64,000 bases of DNA from an uncultured Chlorobiaceae bacterium (GTDB taxonomy: Bacteria; Bacteroidota; Chlorobiia; Chlorobiales; Chlorobiaceae). Positions 1 through 8,188 of the stretch are shown in pieces. Position 1 is the first letter of the stretch. Each line of letters begins with the position of its first letter. The translations under genes and the position numbers were made by a program. The notes under the pieces were generated by a model. That model saw nothing but the letters and a program-made list of their open reading frames with translations. It did not search any database and was not told the DNA's origin. The stretch is from the NCBI GenBank assembly GCA_903843305.1, contig CAIMPI010000046.1:54769-118768 (forward strand), given 5' to 3'.

Positions 1-2
1 AT

Positions 3-149
3 ACTTATAGTGGTAGCAACTCAAGGCTGCATGCCGAGATGCCATCATTGCAATTAACATCTATAAAAGAAGGTATAGGTCATTTGTATGATTGGTATGG
101 GAATAATAAGAATTTGATAAATAGAGATTTACTGCTATTCGATAAATGA
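3..149 (+). CDS. C-terminal end of a probable NAD-dependent sugar epimerase/dehydratase (partial)
   Basis: An open frame enters from the left edge and stops at 147-149, giving about 48 residues. The tail contains S-L-Q-L-T-S-I-K-E-G-I followed by a D-W-Y motif. This resembles the last helix of extended SDR sugar epimerases/dehydratases, where a 'T-x-[IL]-x-E-G-[IL]...W-Y' ending is common. The catalytic and nucleotide-binding parts lie outside the window, so the assignment rests on the C-terminal pattern alone. The stop is 7 bases before the next start, so it probably belongs to the same operon as the TPP enzyme and would supply or modify a nucleotide sugar. Confidence 0.5.
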   Translation, partial: TYSGSNSRLHAEMPSLQLTSIKEGIGHLYDWYGNNKNLINRDLLLFDK

Positions 150-156
150 AAATTAT

Positions 157-1968
157 ATGTCGATGAAGTTATCAGATTATGTTATAGAACGACTTGCATA
201 TCATGGAGTGGATATAGTATTCACAATTCCTGGTGGTGGAGCAATGCATTTGAATGATTCGCTTGGCAAGTCAAAAAGTGTGAAGTATTTTTGTAACCAT
301 CATGAACAGGGATGCGCAATAGCGGCTGAAGGATATTCAAGAGCTACAAATAAGCTGGGTGTTGTGATGGTTACCTCTGGTCCTGGTGGCACAAATACGA
401 TAACGGGTGTTATTGGTCAATGGACAGATTCTGTGCCTGTTTTCTACATATCCGGTCAGATAAAGTATGAAACATCCATCGAATCCTGCAGGGAGATCGG
501 ATTACGTCAGTTGGGCGACCAGGAAATAAATATCACTGATATCGTTAGGTCAATTACCAAATACGCAGTGTTTATTGAAGACCCCAGAACGATAAAATAT
601 CACATCGATAAGGCTGTTTATCTTGCAACCCACGGTCGTCCGGGACCTGTCTGGCTTGATGTGCCTCTGAACGTCCAGAGCGCCAATATCGATCCTGATA
701 ATCTTGTGGAGTTCGACGAGATGGTTGAACATGTTGCGCAGTATGACGGCAAGGAAATCGAGCGTTGCCTTGAAATGATCATGTCTTCGAAAAGGCCTGT
801 TGTTGTGGCTGGTCGAGGTATTCGTATATCGTGTGCTAAAGACGAATTGGTGAAATTCGTCAGGCGCCTGAACATTCCTGTTGTGACTACTTTCAACGGT
901 GTCGATCTTATCGAGAATGATGATCCTCTGTATATGGGTCGTCTGGGTACTCTTGGAGATAGGGCGGCTAATTTCATTGTTCAGAACAGCGACCTGTATA
1001 TTTCGATAGGAACAAGAAATAATATAAGGCAAATCAGTTATAACTGGGCAGCTTTTGCTCGTGAGGCAAAAAAAATAATCGTTGATATCGATCAGGCAGA
1101 ATTACAAAAGCCAACACTGCATCCTGATCTGGGGATTTGTGCCGACGCGAACGAATTTTTACAAGCGATTAACAGCCGCCTTGCAAAGGAAAATATAGGT
1201 CAAGGACAAAATGCTGAATGGTTTGGATGGTGTGATGAGCGAAAGGAAAAATATGCGAGGCGTTTGAGCAATACCGCGGGTAGCAGCTTGCCAGTAGAAT
1301 TGTATGATTTCATCAAGGTTTTTACCGAATCCATTGATGAGGGCGATATCGTAGTCGCGGGGAATGGGAGTGCTTGTGTAGGACTGTTTCAGGCGGCCGT
1401 TGTAAAAAAAAATCAAAGGATGATCTGGAATTCAGGCAGTGCTACAATGGGTTTTGATTTGCCCGCCGCCATCGGAGCTTGTCTCGGCACAAATGGAAAG
1501 AGGGTGTATTGCATTGCCGGAGATGGAAGCATGCAGATGAACATTCAAGAATTACAGACTATCGTGCACCATAATCTGCCTGTGGTGATTTTCTATCTGA
1601 ACAATGATGGGTATATCTCAATGCGCCAGACTCAGAACTCATTTTTCGATGGTCGCATAATGGGGAGTGATAAATTGAGCGGTATCAGCTTCCCGAACAT
1701 CATTGATCTTGCTATGGCATACGGTCTGAAGACAGAGCGTATTTGTTCTGGACATGAAATGAAAGCCAAAGTCAAGGAGTTAACAAAAGCTTTGTCACCG
1801 GTGCTGTGTGAAGTGGTGATGTCGCGAGAATATATATTCAGCCCAAAATTGTCTTCGGAGGTAAAACCGGATGGTCGGGTTGTCTCGAAACCTCTTGAAG
1901 ATATGTATCCATTTTTGGAAAGAGATGAATTTTATGAGAATATGATTATTAATCCTATTAACGAATAG
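157..1968 (+). CDS. Thiamine-pyrophosphate enzyme, acetolactate-synthase-like, in a polysaccharide operon
   Basis: The 603-residue product has the full three-domain layout of the acetolactate synthase/pyruvate decarboxylase family. The N-terminal pyrimidine-binding domain carries the expected catalytic glutamate in H-H-E-Q-G (E50), followed by A-E-G-Y-x-R and S-G-P-G-G-T-N. The C-terminal domain has the TPP/Mg signature, GDGS at residues 455-458 and NN at 482-483. Family members decarboxylate a 2-keto acid or make or cleave a ketol bond. The substrate cannot be read here. Its neighbours (methyltransferase, SDR, dehydroquinate-synthase-like enzyme, HpcH-type aldolase) argue against branched-chain amino acid synthesis and for a surface-sugar pathway. 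A second ATG at 163 could also be the start. The next gene begins 2 bases after the stop. Confidence 0.85.
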   Translation: MSMKLSDYVIERLAYHGVDIVFTIPGGGAMHLNDSLGKSKSVKYFCNHHEQGCAIAAEGYSRATNKLGVVMVTSGPGGTNTITGVIGQWTDSVPVFYISGQIKYETSIESCREIGLRQLGDQEINITDIVRSITKYAVFIEDPRTIKYHIDKAVYLATHGRPGPVWLDVPLNVQSANIDPDNLVEFDEMVEHVAQYDGKEIERCLEMIMSSKRPVVVAGRGIRISCAKDELVKFVRRLNIPVVTTFNGVDLIENDDPLYMGRLGTLGDRAANFIVQNSDLYISIGTRNNIRQISYNWAAFAREAKKIIVDIDQAELQKPTLHPDLGICADANEFLQAINSRLAKENIGQGQNAEWFGWCDERKEKYARRLSNTAGSSLPVELYDFIKVFTESIDEGDIVVAGNGSACVGLFQAAVVKKNQRMIWNSGSATMGFDLPAAIGACLGTNGKRVYCIAGDGSMQMNIQELQTIVHHNLPVVIFYLNNDGYISMRQTQNSFFDGRIMGSDKLSGISFPNIIDLAMAYGLKTERICSGHEMKAKVKELTKALSPVLCEVVMSREYIFSPKLSSEVKPDGRVVSKPLEDMYPFLERDEFYENMIINPINE

Positions 1969-1970
1969 CG

Positions 1971-2669
1971 ATGGCTGTTTTTGATAAATATGCAGATAAT
2001 TATGATGAGGGGCATAAAAAGGCGGTGAGTCTCTCTGGTTATGAACCATCGTATTTTGATGAGTATAAAGTCAAGATTCTGGCGGATATTTTGAGTGATA
2101 AAATGAGCCGCAATTCGCTTTCTATCCTTAATTATGGATGTGGAACGGGTAAGACGGAAGGGTATATACATAAGTATATGCCTGATGTTAGTGTTCACGG
2201 TATTGATGTTTCAGAAGCGTCCGTCAGGGTTGCGAGTATGAGCAATTCACAATATTCGCGCATCAGGTTTGATGCGTTTGATGGAAAAAATATTCCTGGT
2301 GATGAACTGTATGATGTTATATTTTGCGCGAATGTATTTCATCATATTCCCAGAAAAGAACATATGGAATCTCTTGCAGGGATATATTCAAGGTTAAAGG
2401 TTGGCGGCTTGTTTGTGATATTTGAGCTGAATCCGATAAATCCTCTTACTCAGCTTGTAGCGATTCAGAATGATTATAAGTTTGATCCTAGTGCAAACCT
2501 GTTGAGCCCGTATTATCTTAAGAGCGCGTTGTGTAAAAACGGGTTTAAAAATCCTGAATCGAGGTTTACCATATTTTTTCCTTCAGTGCTGTCAGGTTTG
2601 TCGCATTTTGAAAAGTACCTGATGTGGTTGCCACTTGGTGCTCATTATTATTATGTGTCAACTAAATAA
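1971..2669 (+). CDS. Class I SAM-dependent methyltransferase
   Basis: A 232-residue soluble protein with a Rossmann-type SAM-binding motif I, L-N-Y-G-C-G-T-G-K-T-E, near residue 52. An acidic residue follows at the end of strand 2 (H-G-I-D-V-S) and a motif IV-like stretch (V-I-F-C-A-N-V-F-H-H) near residue 116. This is the methyltransferase 11/12 type common in polysaccharide clusters, and it likely methylates a sugar or cyclitol hydroxyl or carboxyl group. It starts 2 bases after the TPP enzyme, so translation is probably coupled. The acceptor is unknown. It may act on the product of this operon or on the finished glycan. Confidence 0.8.
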   Translation: MAVFDKYADNYDEGHKKAVSLSGYEPSYFDEYKVKILADILSDKMSRNSLSILNYGCGTGKTEGYIHKYMPDVSVHGIDVSEASVRVASMSNSQYSRIRFDAFDGKNIPGDELYDVIFCANVFHHIPRKEHMESLAGIYSRLKVGGLFVIFELNPINPLTQLVAIQNDYKFDPSANLLSPYYLKSALCKNGFKNPESRFTIFFPSVLSGLSHFEKYLMWLPLGAHYYYVSTK

Positions 2670-2701
2670 CAGGCTGTGAGGTCAAGAAAAGGAATTGTGT
2701 A

Positions 2702-3367
2702 ATGAGCATAAAAAACGTATTGATTACCGGCGCATCGGGAGGAATCGGTATTGCTATCGTTTCTTGTCTTTTGTTAGATCCAAGATATAAACTTTATACT
2801 CCATCAAGGAAAGAGCTCGATCTTGCATCTGAAAAGTCTATAGATGATTATTTTAAGTGTTTTTCGGAATACGATATAGTGATTAACAATGCAGGGGTCA
2901 ACGTACCGGAATGTATAGAAGATATTGTGAGCGATCATATAAAGAACTCGCTGACGATCAATCTCGTTGCTCCGTTGCTTATTATTAAAAACTGTGTTCC
3001 GTATATGAAAAGGAATGGATTCGGACGAATCGTGAATGTGAGTTCCATATGGGGTGTTCGGTCAAAAGAAAAAAGGACACTTTATTCAGCTACAAAGTTT
3101 GGTTTGAATGGTATCACAAAATCTCTTTCAAGGGAACTTGGTCAGTATAATATTCTTGTCAATTCTATCTGTCCAGGATATGTTCGCACAAACTTGACTG
3201 AACAGAATGTGTCGAGAGAAGAACAGGAAATAATAAAGAAAGAGATCCCGTTGAGACGTTTTGCTGAACCCTCTGAAATTGCTGAATCAATTGCTTTTAT
3301 GATAGATGAAAAAAATTCATACATGACAGGTCAGACACTTATCGTTGACGGAGGGTTTCTGGCATGA
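2702..3367 (+). CDS. Short-chain dehydrogenase/reductase (FabG-like)
   Basis: A 221-residue classical SDR. It has the glycine-rich cofactor loop T-G-A-S-G-G-I-G at residues 10-17, N-N-A-G near residue 62, a catalytic serine in V-S-S-I-W-G and the Y-S-A-T-K catalytic Tyr/Lys. The C-terminus has the usual D-G-G-F-L ending. It is expected to oxidise or reduce a hydroxyl or keto group with NAD(P)H. In this operon the plausible substrate is a keto-cyclitol or keto-sugar made by the cyclase or the TPP enzyme. Its stop overlaps the start of the dehydroquinate-synthase-like gene by 4 bases (ATGA), which shows translational coupling. Confidence 0.85.
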   Translation: MSIKNVLITGASGGIGIAIVSCLLLDPRYKLYTPSRKELDLASEKSIDDYFKCFSEYDIVINNAGVNVPECIEDIVSDHIKNSLTINLVAPLLIIKNCVPYMKRNGFGRIVNVSSIWGVRSKEKRTLYSATKFGLNGITKSLSRELGQYNILVNSICPGYVRTNLTEQNVSREEQEIIKKEIPLRRFAEPSEIAESIAFMIDEKNSYMTGQTLIVDGGFLA

Positions 3368-4437
3368 ATGAACTGCTGATAAAGTCAAAAATCAAAGACT
3401 ATAAGGTCGTATTCAAAACTAATGTTGTAGAGGTGTCTGAGACCATCAAAATCCTACCCAACAAGGTACTTATCGTTGATGCGAATGTATTGTCGATCTA
3501 TCGGACTGAGATTGAAGATATGGCAGGAGATGGTGATATTATCCCATTCAAGGCTGTAGAGGACAACAAGGATCTCGATGCGGTAGCAGAATTCTATGCA
3601 TACCTAATCGACAGGAATGCAAAAAGGAACATCAATCTTGTTTCTGTCGGAGGAGGGATAACCCAAGACGTAACAGGCTTCGTCGCGTCGACTCTTTATA
3701 GGGGGATCAACTGGACCTTCGTACCTACCACATTTCTTGCGCAGACTGACAGTTGTATAGGGAGTAAAACATCATTAAATTTTCAAAATAGAAAGAATTT
3801 GCTTGGTACGTTTTATCCACCAAGCATAATATATCTTTGTCCGGCATTTCTGTCATCCTTGAAAACTATCGATTATTACAGTGGTATTGGTGAATCGATT
3901 AAGTTTCAATTGATGAACCCGTTTGTGAAGCCAGACCTTCAAGATGTCGGGCAGAAGATCGAGAGACTGAGAAAGTACGAGTTACTTGATGAGGTCATAA
4001 TGGAGAATATGGCTGTTAAGATCAACTATATGGAAAACGACGAGTTCGATCTTGGCAGAAGAAATCTTTTGAATTACGGTCATTGCTTCGGACATGCGCT
4101 CGAGATTTCGTCCGTGTATGATATTCCTCATGGCATCGCTGTGTCCATCGGGATACTGTTTGCTGGCGTGGTCTCGGTTAACAGGGGGATAATGAGCAGC
4201 AGTATGTTCGAAGGTATCAGAAAGATTATTTTGCCTTGTCTGCTGGTCAGGTATGAAGAACGGCATTACGAGCGGAACATGCTTCTGTCAGCAATGAAAA
4301 ACGACAAGAAAAGAACGGGCAGCAGGTTGAGCATTGTACTGTCGGACAACGACTTCATGTTGTCCAAATATGATGACCTCGAAGAGAAAGAATTTTATGA
4401 AGCTTTAAAAACATTAATTGTAACATTAGAGAGATAA
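3364..4437 (+). CDS. 3-dehydroquinate-synthase-like sugar phosphate cyclase
   Basis: A 357-residue member of the dehydroquinate synthase / sugar phosphate cyclase superfamily. The NAD-binding G-G-G is at residues 96-98, followed by D-x-x-G-F-V-A-x-T and R-G. The L-A-Q-x-D-S loop and the K-N pair are present. Expected metal ligands are E177 (G-E-S-I-K), H240 (G-H-C-F-G-H) and H257 (H-G-I-A-V). The region that reads G-G-K-T-G-V-N in ordinary AroB reads G-S-K-T-S-L-N here. With no other shikimate gene nearby, this suggests a changed substrate. Relatives make 2-deoxy-scyllo-inosose or valiolones as well as dehydroquinate. I infer a dedicated cyclase for a surface decoration. A second aroB elsewhere in the genome would support this. 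Confidence 0.85.
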   Translation: MNELLIKSKIKDYKVVFKTNVVEVSETIKILPNKVLIVDANVLSIYRTEIEDMAGDGDIIPFKAVEDNKDLDAVAEFYAYLIDRNAKRNINLVSVGGGITQDVTGFVASTLYRGINWTFVPTTFLAQTDSCIGSKTSLNFQNRKNLLGTFYPPSIIYLCPAFLSSLKTIDYYSGIGESIKFQLMNPFVKPDLQDVGQKIERLRKYELLDEVIMENMAVKINYMENDEFDLGRRNLLNYGHCFGHALEISSVYDIPHGIAVSIGILFAGVVSVNRGIMSSSMFEGIRKIILPCLLVRYEERHYERNMLLSAMKNDKKRTGSRLSIVLSDNDFMLSKYDDLEEKEFYEALKTLIVTLER

Positions 4438-4443
4438 AATTAT

Positions 4444-5232
4444 ATGAACAGCATTGAATATCAGATGATTGAGGTTCTTAAGGAACTTAAAGAAAAATAT
4501 GGCGTATTCGAGATCAAAGCTGAATTCGAAGCTGAAGGCAGCAGAATTGAGGAACTGATGAGGCTCAAAGATGTTACTTCAAGAGTAGATCTGCCCATTA
4601 TTCTTAAAATCGGTGGAGTGGAAGCTGTGACAGATATTTATAATGCTATAACAATTGGGGTAAAAGGAGTTATTGCGCCAATGGCAGAAACGGCTTTTGC
4701 TGTTTCCAAGTTTCTGAATGCCATTGAGACATTTGTTGCTGATGATAATAGGGATGATGTTGATTTTGCTATAAATATTGAAACTATAACCGCATTCAAT
4801 AATCTTGACGAAATGTTGAGTTTAGAGAATATCCGTTTTTTGCAGGGCATTACTATCGGCCGTGTTGATTTTGTTGGTTCAATGGGTGGTGACCGATGCA
4901 TCGTTGATAGTGATAAGATCTTTGACTATTGCCATACTATTTTTAGTAAGGCTCGACAGAGAGGACTGAAAACAGGTCTTGGCGGTGCAATATCGACTGG
5001 TTCTATCGATTTCATTAGGCACCTTCATGCAGATGGTTTAGTCGACAAATTCGAGACTCGAAAAGTAGTGTTCAAGTCTGATACCATTCTGAATGACCCT
5101 GAAATGGCTATACTCAAAGCGGTCGAATTTGAGCTTCTCTGGCTGAAGAGTAAACGCAGATATTACCATAGGATCAAGTCTGAGGATGAACATCGGATCG
5201 AAATGTTAGAAAAGAGATTAGGTCAGAGATAA
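4444..5232 (+). CDS. HpcH/HpaI aldolase / citrate lyase family protein
   Basis: A 262-residue TIM-barrel protein of the HpcH/HpaI class II aldolase family. It shows the family's G-V-I-A-P-M-A-E-T segment (residues 75-83), a metal-binding glutamate in N-I-E-T (E113) and a metal-binding aspartate in G-R-V-D-F (D142). Relatives cleave or form 4-hydroxy-2-oxo acids using pyruvate and a divalent metal. It starts 6 bases after the cyclase and closes the five-gene operon, which suggests that a pyruvate-derived or keto-acid unit is joined to or removed from the cyclised product. The direction and substrate cannot be read. The C-terminal 30 residues are unusually basic and acidic (K-S-K-R-R, E-D-E-H-R). 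Confidence 0.75.
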   Translation: MNSIEYQMIEVLKELKEKYGVFEIKAEFEAEGSRIEELMRLKDVTSRVDLPIILKIGGVEAVTDIYNAITIGVKGVIAPMAETAFAVSKFLNAIETFVADDNRDDVDFAINIETITAFNNLDEMLSLENIRFLQGITIGRVDFVGSMGGDRCIVDSDKIFDYCHTIFSKARQRGLKTGLGGAISTGSIDFIRHLHADGLVDKFETRKVVFKSDTILNDPEMAILKAVEFELLWLKSKRRYYHRIKSEDEHRIEMLEKRLGQR

Positions 5233-5267
5233 TATTTTCTGATATTAACTGGCTTGAAAATCACTAA

Positions 5268-5684
5268 ATGAAAATCACTATTGTAATAGAATATTGGGGA
5301 AAATATAGAGAGAAAATTTCATATCTAATTGTTGGCGTATGGAATACCATATTTGGTTTTGGATTGTTTTCGTTTTTGTATTTTCTACTATCTAATATAT
5401 TAAGCTATGGTATTATATTAGCAATAAGTTATGTTATTAGTGTTACTAATGCGTTTTATTTATATAAATATTTTGTTTTCAAAAGTAAGGGAAGTATTTG
5501 GAAAGAATATATAAAGTTTTCATCTGTGTATTTAAATATATATTTGATAAATCTATGCTTATTGTATTTATTAAATCTTATTGCATTTAATAATATATAT
5601 TATGGTCAAGCCATTTCAGTATCTATAATAATGTTGATTAGCTATTTTTCACATAAAAAATTTACATTTAAGAAAGTATTGTGA
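5268..5684 (+). CDS. GtrA-family membrane protein (putative lipid-linked sugar flippase)
   Basis: A 138-residue protein with four hydrophobic segments (about 20-40, 45-65, 80-100 and 108-128) and a Y-K-Y-F-V-F-K motif after helix 2, typical of GtrA. Family members are thought to move undecaprenyl-phosphate-linked glucose or similar sugars across the inner membrane. The gene is strikingly AT-rich, unlike the preceding operon. It overlaps the next gene by 4 bases (GTGA), and a GtrB-type transferase follows two genes on, so the three genes look like a Gtr glycan-modification cassette. Confidence 0.8.
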   Translation: MKITIVIEYWGKYREKISYLIVGVWNTIFGFGLFSFLYFLLSNILSYGIILAISYVISVTNAFYLYKYFVFKSKGSIWKEYIKFSSVYLNIYLINLCLLYLLNLIAFNNIYYGQAISVSIIMLISYFSHKKFTFKKVL

Positions 5685-8188
5685 AGGTTTATCGAAGTAT
5701 TTTTAGTGCACTAATTAAGGCGATATTTGGTGTAAATCTATTGCTATTTATTCATTATATAGGAGTATTCCTTGTCGAGACTTTAGTTAGTTTGCCAAAA
5801 TATCAAATATATGATGGAGTTGGTTTATATTTTAATTTTAATAAAAAGAGAGAGTTAATACTATATGTCTTTGATGTGTTTTGGTTGTTTTGGTCGTTTG
5901 TTAGTTATATCGGTGTTGAGAAACGGTTTGGGTTTAAAATAAAGAGATTTATTGATAGGCTGTATCTAAAGAAGTATTATCTTTTAAAGATATTGGCTAT
6001 TGGTATTTTGTTGCCTGTAATTGCTAGTATTTTTGGGAGTCATACATCGCATGATTCTGATTTGATGAGGGGTATCGTTGAGATTTTAATTTTTATAATT
6101 TTATATGTGATTAGTGATAATAGTTTTTTGTTAAGAATACAAAAAAAAAATCAGAGAATCAGAGAAAAAGCACATCAGTTTTCTGCCAGTATATGTGTGT
6201 CTTGCAAAAAGTGGTTTTATGTATTGATGATTGTTGTTGGATTTTTCGAGTTGGCATATCTTTTTTATGATCCATTAATAAATAAACCTAAAATAGCAAA
6301 TGAGTATTACGCTATACCGGAAAAAACAATTATAGATAATAGGTTTTATGATAATACTTCATTTTTTAATAAGAATATCCAGTCGCCCTTAACGTATAAA
6401 TATGATATTATAAGTGGTGATTCAAAAGAAAATGTTATTCCTTTAGATAAGTCAAAATTGCGGATTGTGTTTTCTGGTGAGTCTTCTGTTAGAGATAGTT
6501 CAATTAATCAGATTTTTTATGATAAAAATGGGCGATATACGTCATTTAATTTGATGCGTTCAGGTGATTGTATGGAAGTTATGTCAAATGATTATCTATA
6601 TGCTCTTATGCAAAGAGTTGTAAGTAGAAGTAGTTATATGGATACTGTTCAATATGGTAAAAAAGTGATGGATTTCTTGGATAAAAATCGTTATGAAATT
6701 CATCAACAAGTTCTTGGTAGATATATTATTCATCATCATAATTTTGTTTTATCACCAGTAAATGAGTTGTCTCTGGGTAAGGAAAAAAATCAAATTAATG
6801 CTCAATATGGTTTGGGAAGCGCAATATTAATAAATAAATTATTATCATATACTGGTGGTGTGTCTCTGCATAATTGGTTGAAGTGGTGTTACTTGTTCTA
6901 TATTATTTATTTTTTATTATTTGTTGTTGTCGTTAATAAGGTTTCTGAGAGTGTAGCTATAACATCTTTAGTATTTATTGCCTCACTCATTATTATAAAT
7001 AATAGAGGGTATGATATATTGTTGATGCCCCCAGGTGAATCACCATGGAGGCATTTTTTTGATGTTGTGGTTTTATACTTTATTTATAGATATGGTGTTA
7101 GTCAAAAACTTATCTATTATGTTATTGCGTTGATATTATCAGTCGCTTCAGTGTATATCAACCCCCAGATTGGGATGATGGTACTTCTTTCTGTTATTGC
7201 GGCAGGCATGATCTATTCGTGGCATGAAAAACACTTTTTCTTTTTGATGATAGCATTGTCTTGCATGGCATTATTGTTCGGTATTATGTTTTATTTGCAA
7301 CAAGGTGCACAAATCGGATTGACACGATATTATATAGATGGTCTTGTTGGTATAAAAATTGATTCCCTATATATACTTGGTATTTCTCTTGTGTTTTTGA
7401 TGGCATATATGGGGCTCTATTATTTGATGCAACAACGTGAAAGAAGTGATTATTTCCCTTTGGCTTATTTGCTTTTTTATTCACAAGCACTGATGTTGTA
7501 TACTGTATGGCATTTCGATAGAAATGGTATTACATCAAGGTTTTTTATTTATATACTTACAGTAATTTTATTGGTATATAAATTATCATACAATAAAAAT
7601 TTCAAATGGCAATATTTTCGTTTTTTGAAAGCAGGAGCGATTTTTGTTTTTTTATTGGTTTATTTAAATAGTTTGTTATTTGTGCTGAAGGGGAAAAAAG
7701 AATATGATGATATATTTAAATCCCATAAAGTGTATAGTTGGGGTTTGAAACGAGCTGATATAGTCTCGACAATTGATCCGATATATTTTAAGGAGAGCAT
7801 TGATTTGATAAGAAAATATTCATTATTTAAAGATGGTATATATATTATTTCGAAATACGATAATATATTACCTTTTTTATCTGAAAAGTATACTGAAATG
7901 CCATTCATAGATATGTCATGGTATTTTGTAACTAATAAAGAAGTGCGGAATGTATTAGATTTGTTGAGAAGAAATAAACCAGAATATATTTATGTTGATA
8001 CGGATATTTATAGGAATTATAATAATGATTTGATCGACATTAGAATACCTAAAATAGGATACTTGTCACAAGAATCTGCTTGGAGAGTACAGCGGATGAA
8101 ATTGCTTAATCTTGTATTTGAAGGGATATCAAATGATTATTCTTTATGTGAAAAAGGTATACTTATATCTGTATATAAAAGAAAGTGA
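5681..8188 (+). CDS. Large polytopic membrane protein, probable serotype-type glycosyltransferase (GtrX-like)
   Basis: An 835-residue protein with many hydrophobic helices: a few in the first 190 residues, a soluble loop at about 200-395, then a long helix-rich region to about 680. A soluble C-terminal domain of about 150 residues follows. I recognise no catalytic motif. Lying between a GtrA and a GtrB gene, it occupies the place of the strain-specific transferase (GtrX/GtrC) of O-antigen glucosylation cassettes, although it is larger than typical. Start is GTG at 5681, overlapping gtrA by 4 bases. Base composition is very AT-rich (many TTT/ATA/TAT codons), which suggests recent horizontal acquisition. 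Function is inferred from context only. Confidence 0.6.
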   Translation: MKVYRSIFSALIKAIFGVNLLLFIHYIGVFLVETLVSLPKYQIYDGVGLYFNFNKKRELILYVFDVFWLFWSFVSYIGVEKRFGFKIKRFIDRLYLKKYYLLKILAIGILLPVIASIFGSHTSHDSDLMRGIVEILIFIILYVISDNSFLLRIQKKNQRIREKAHQFSASICVSCKKWFYVLMIVVGFFELAYLFYDPLINKPKIANEYYAIPEKTIIDNRFYDNTSFFNKNIQSPLTYKYDIISGDSKENVIPLDKSKLRIVFSGESSVRDSSINQIFYDKNGRYTSFNLMRSGDCMEVMSNDYLYALMQRVVSRSSYMDTVQYGKKVMDFLDKNRYEIHQQVLGRYIIHHHNFVLSPVNELSLGKEKNQINAQYGLGSAILINKLLSYTGGVSLHNWLKWCYLFYIIYFLLFVVVVNKVSESVAITSLVFIASLIIINNRGYDILLMPPGESPWRHFFDVVVLYFIYRYGVSQKLIYYVIALILSVASVYINPQIGMMVLLSVIAAGMIYSWHEKHFFFLMIALSCMALLFGIMFYLQQGAQIGLTRYYIDGLVGIKIDSLYILGISLVFLMAYMGLYYLMQQRERSDYFPLAYLLFYSQALMLYTVWHFDRNGITSRFFIYILTVILLVYKLSYNKNFKWQYFRFLKAGAIFVFLLVYLNSLLFVLKGKKEYDDIFKSHKVYSWGLKRADIVSTIDPIYFKESIDLIRKYSLFKDGIYIISKYDNILPFLSEKYTEMPFIDMSWYFVTNKEVRNVLDLLRRNKPEYIYVDTDIYRNYNNDLIDIRIPKIGYLSQESAWRVQRMKLLNLVFEGISNDYSLCEKGILISVYKRK

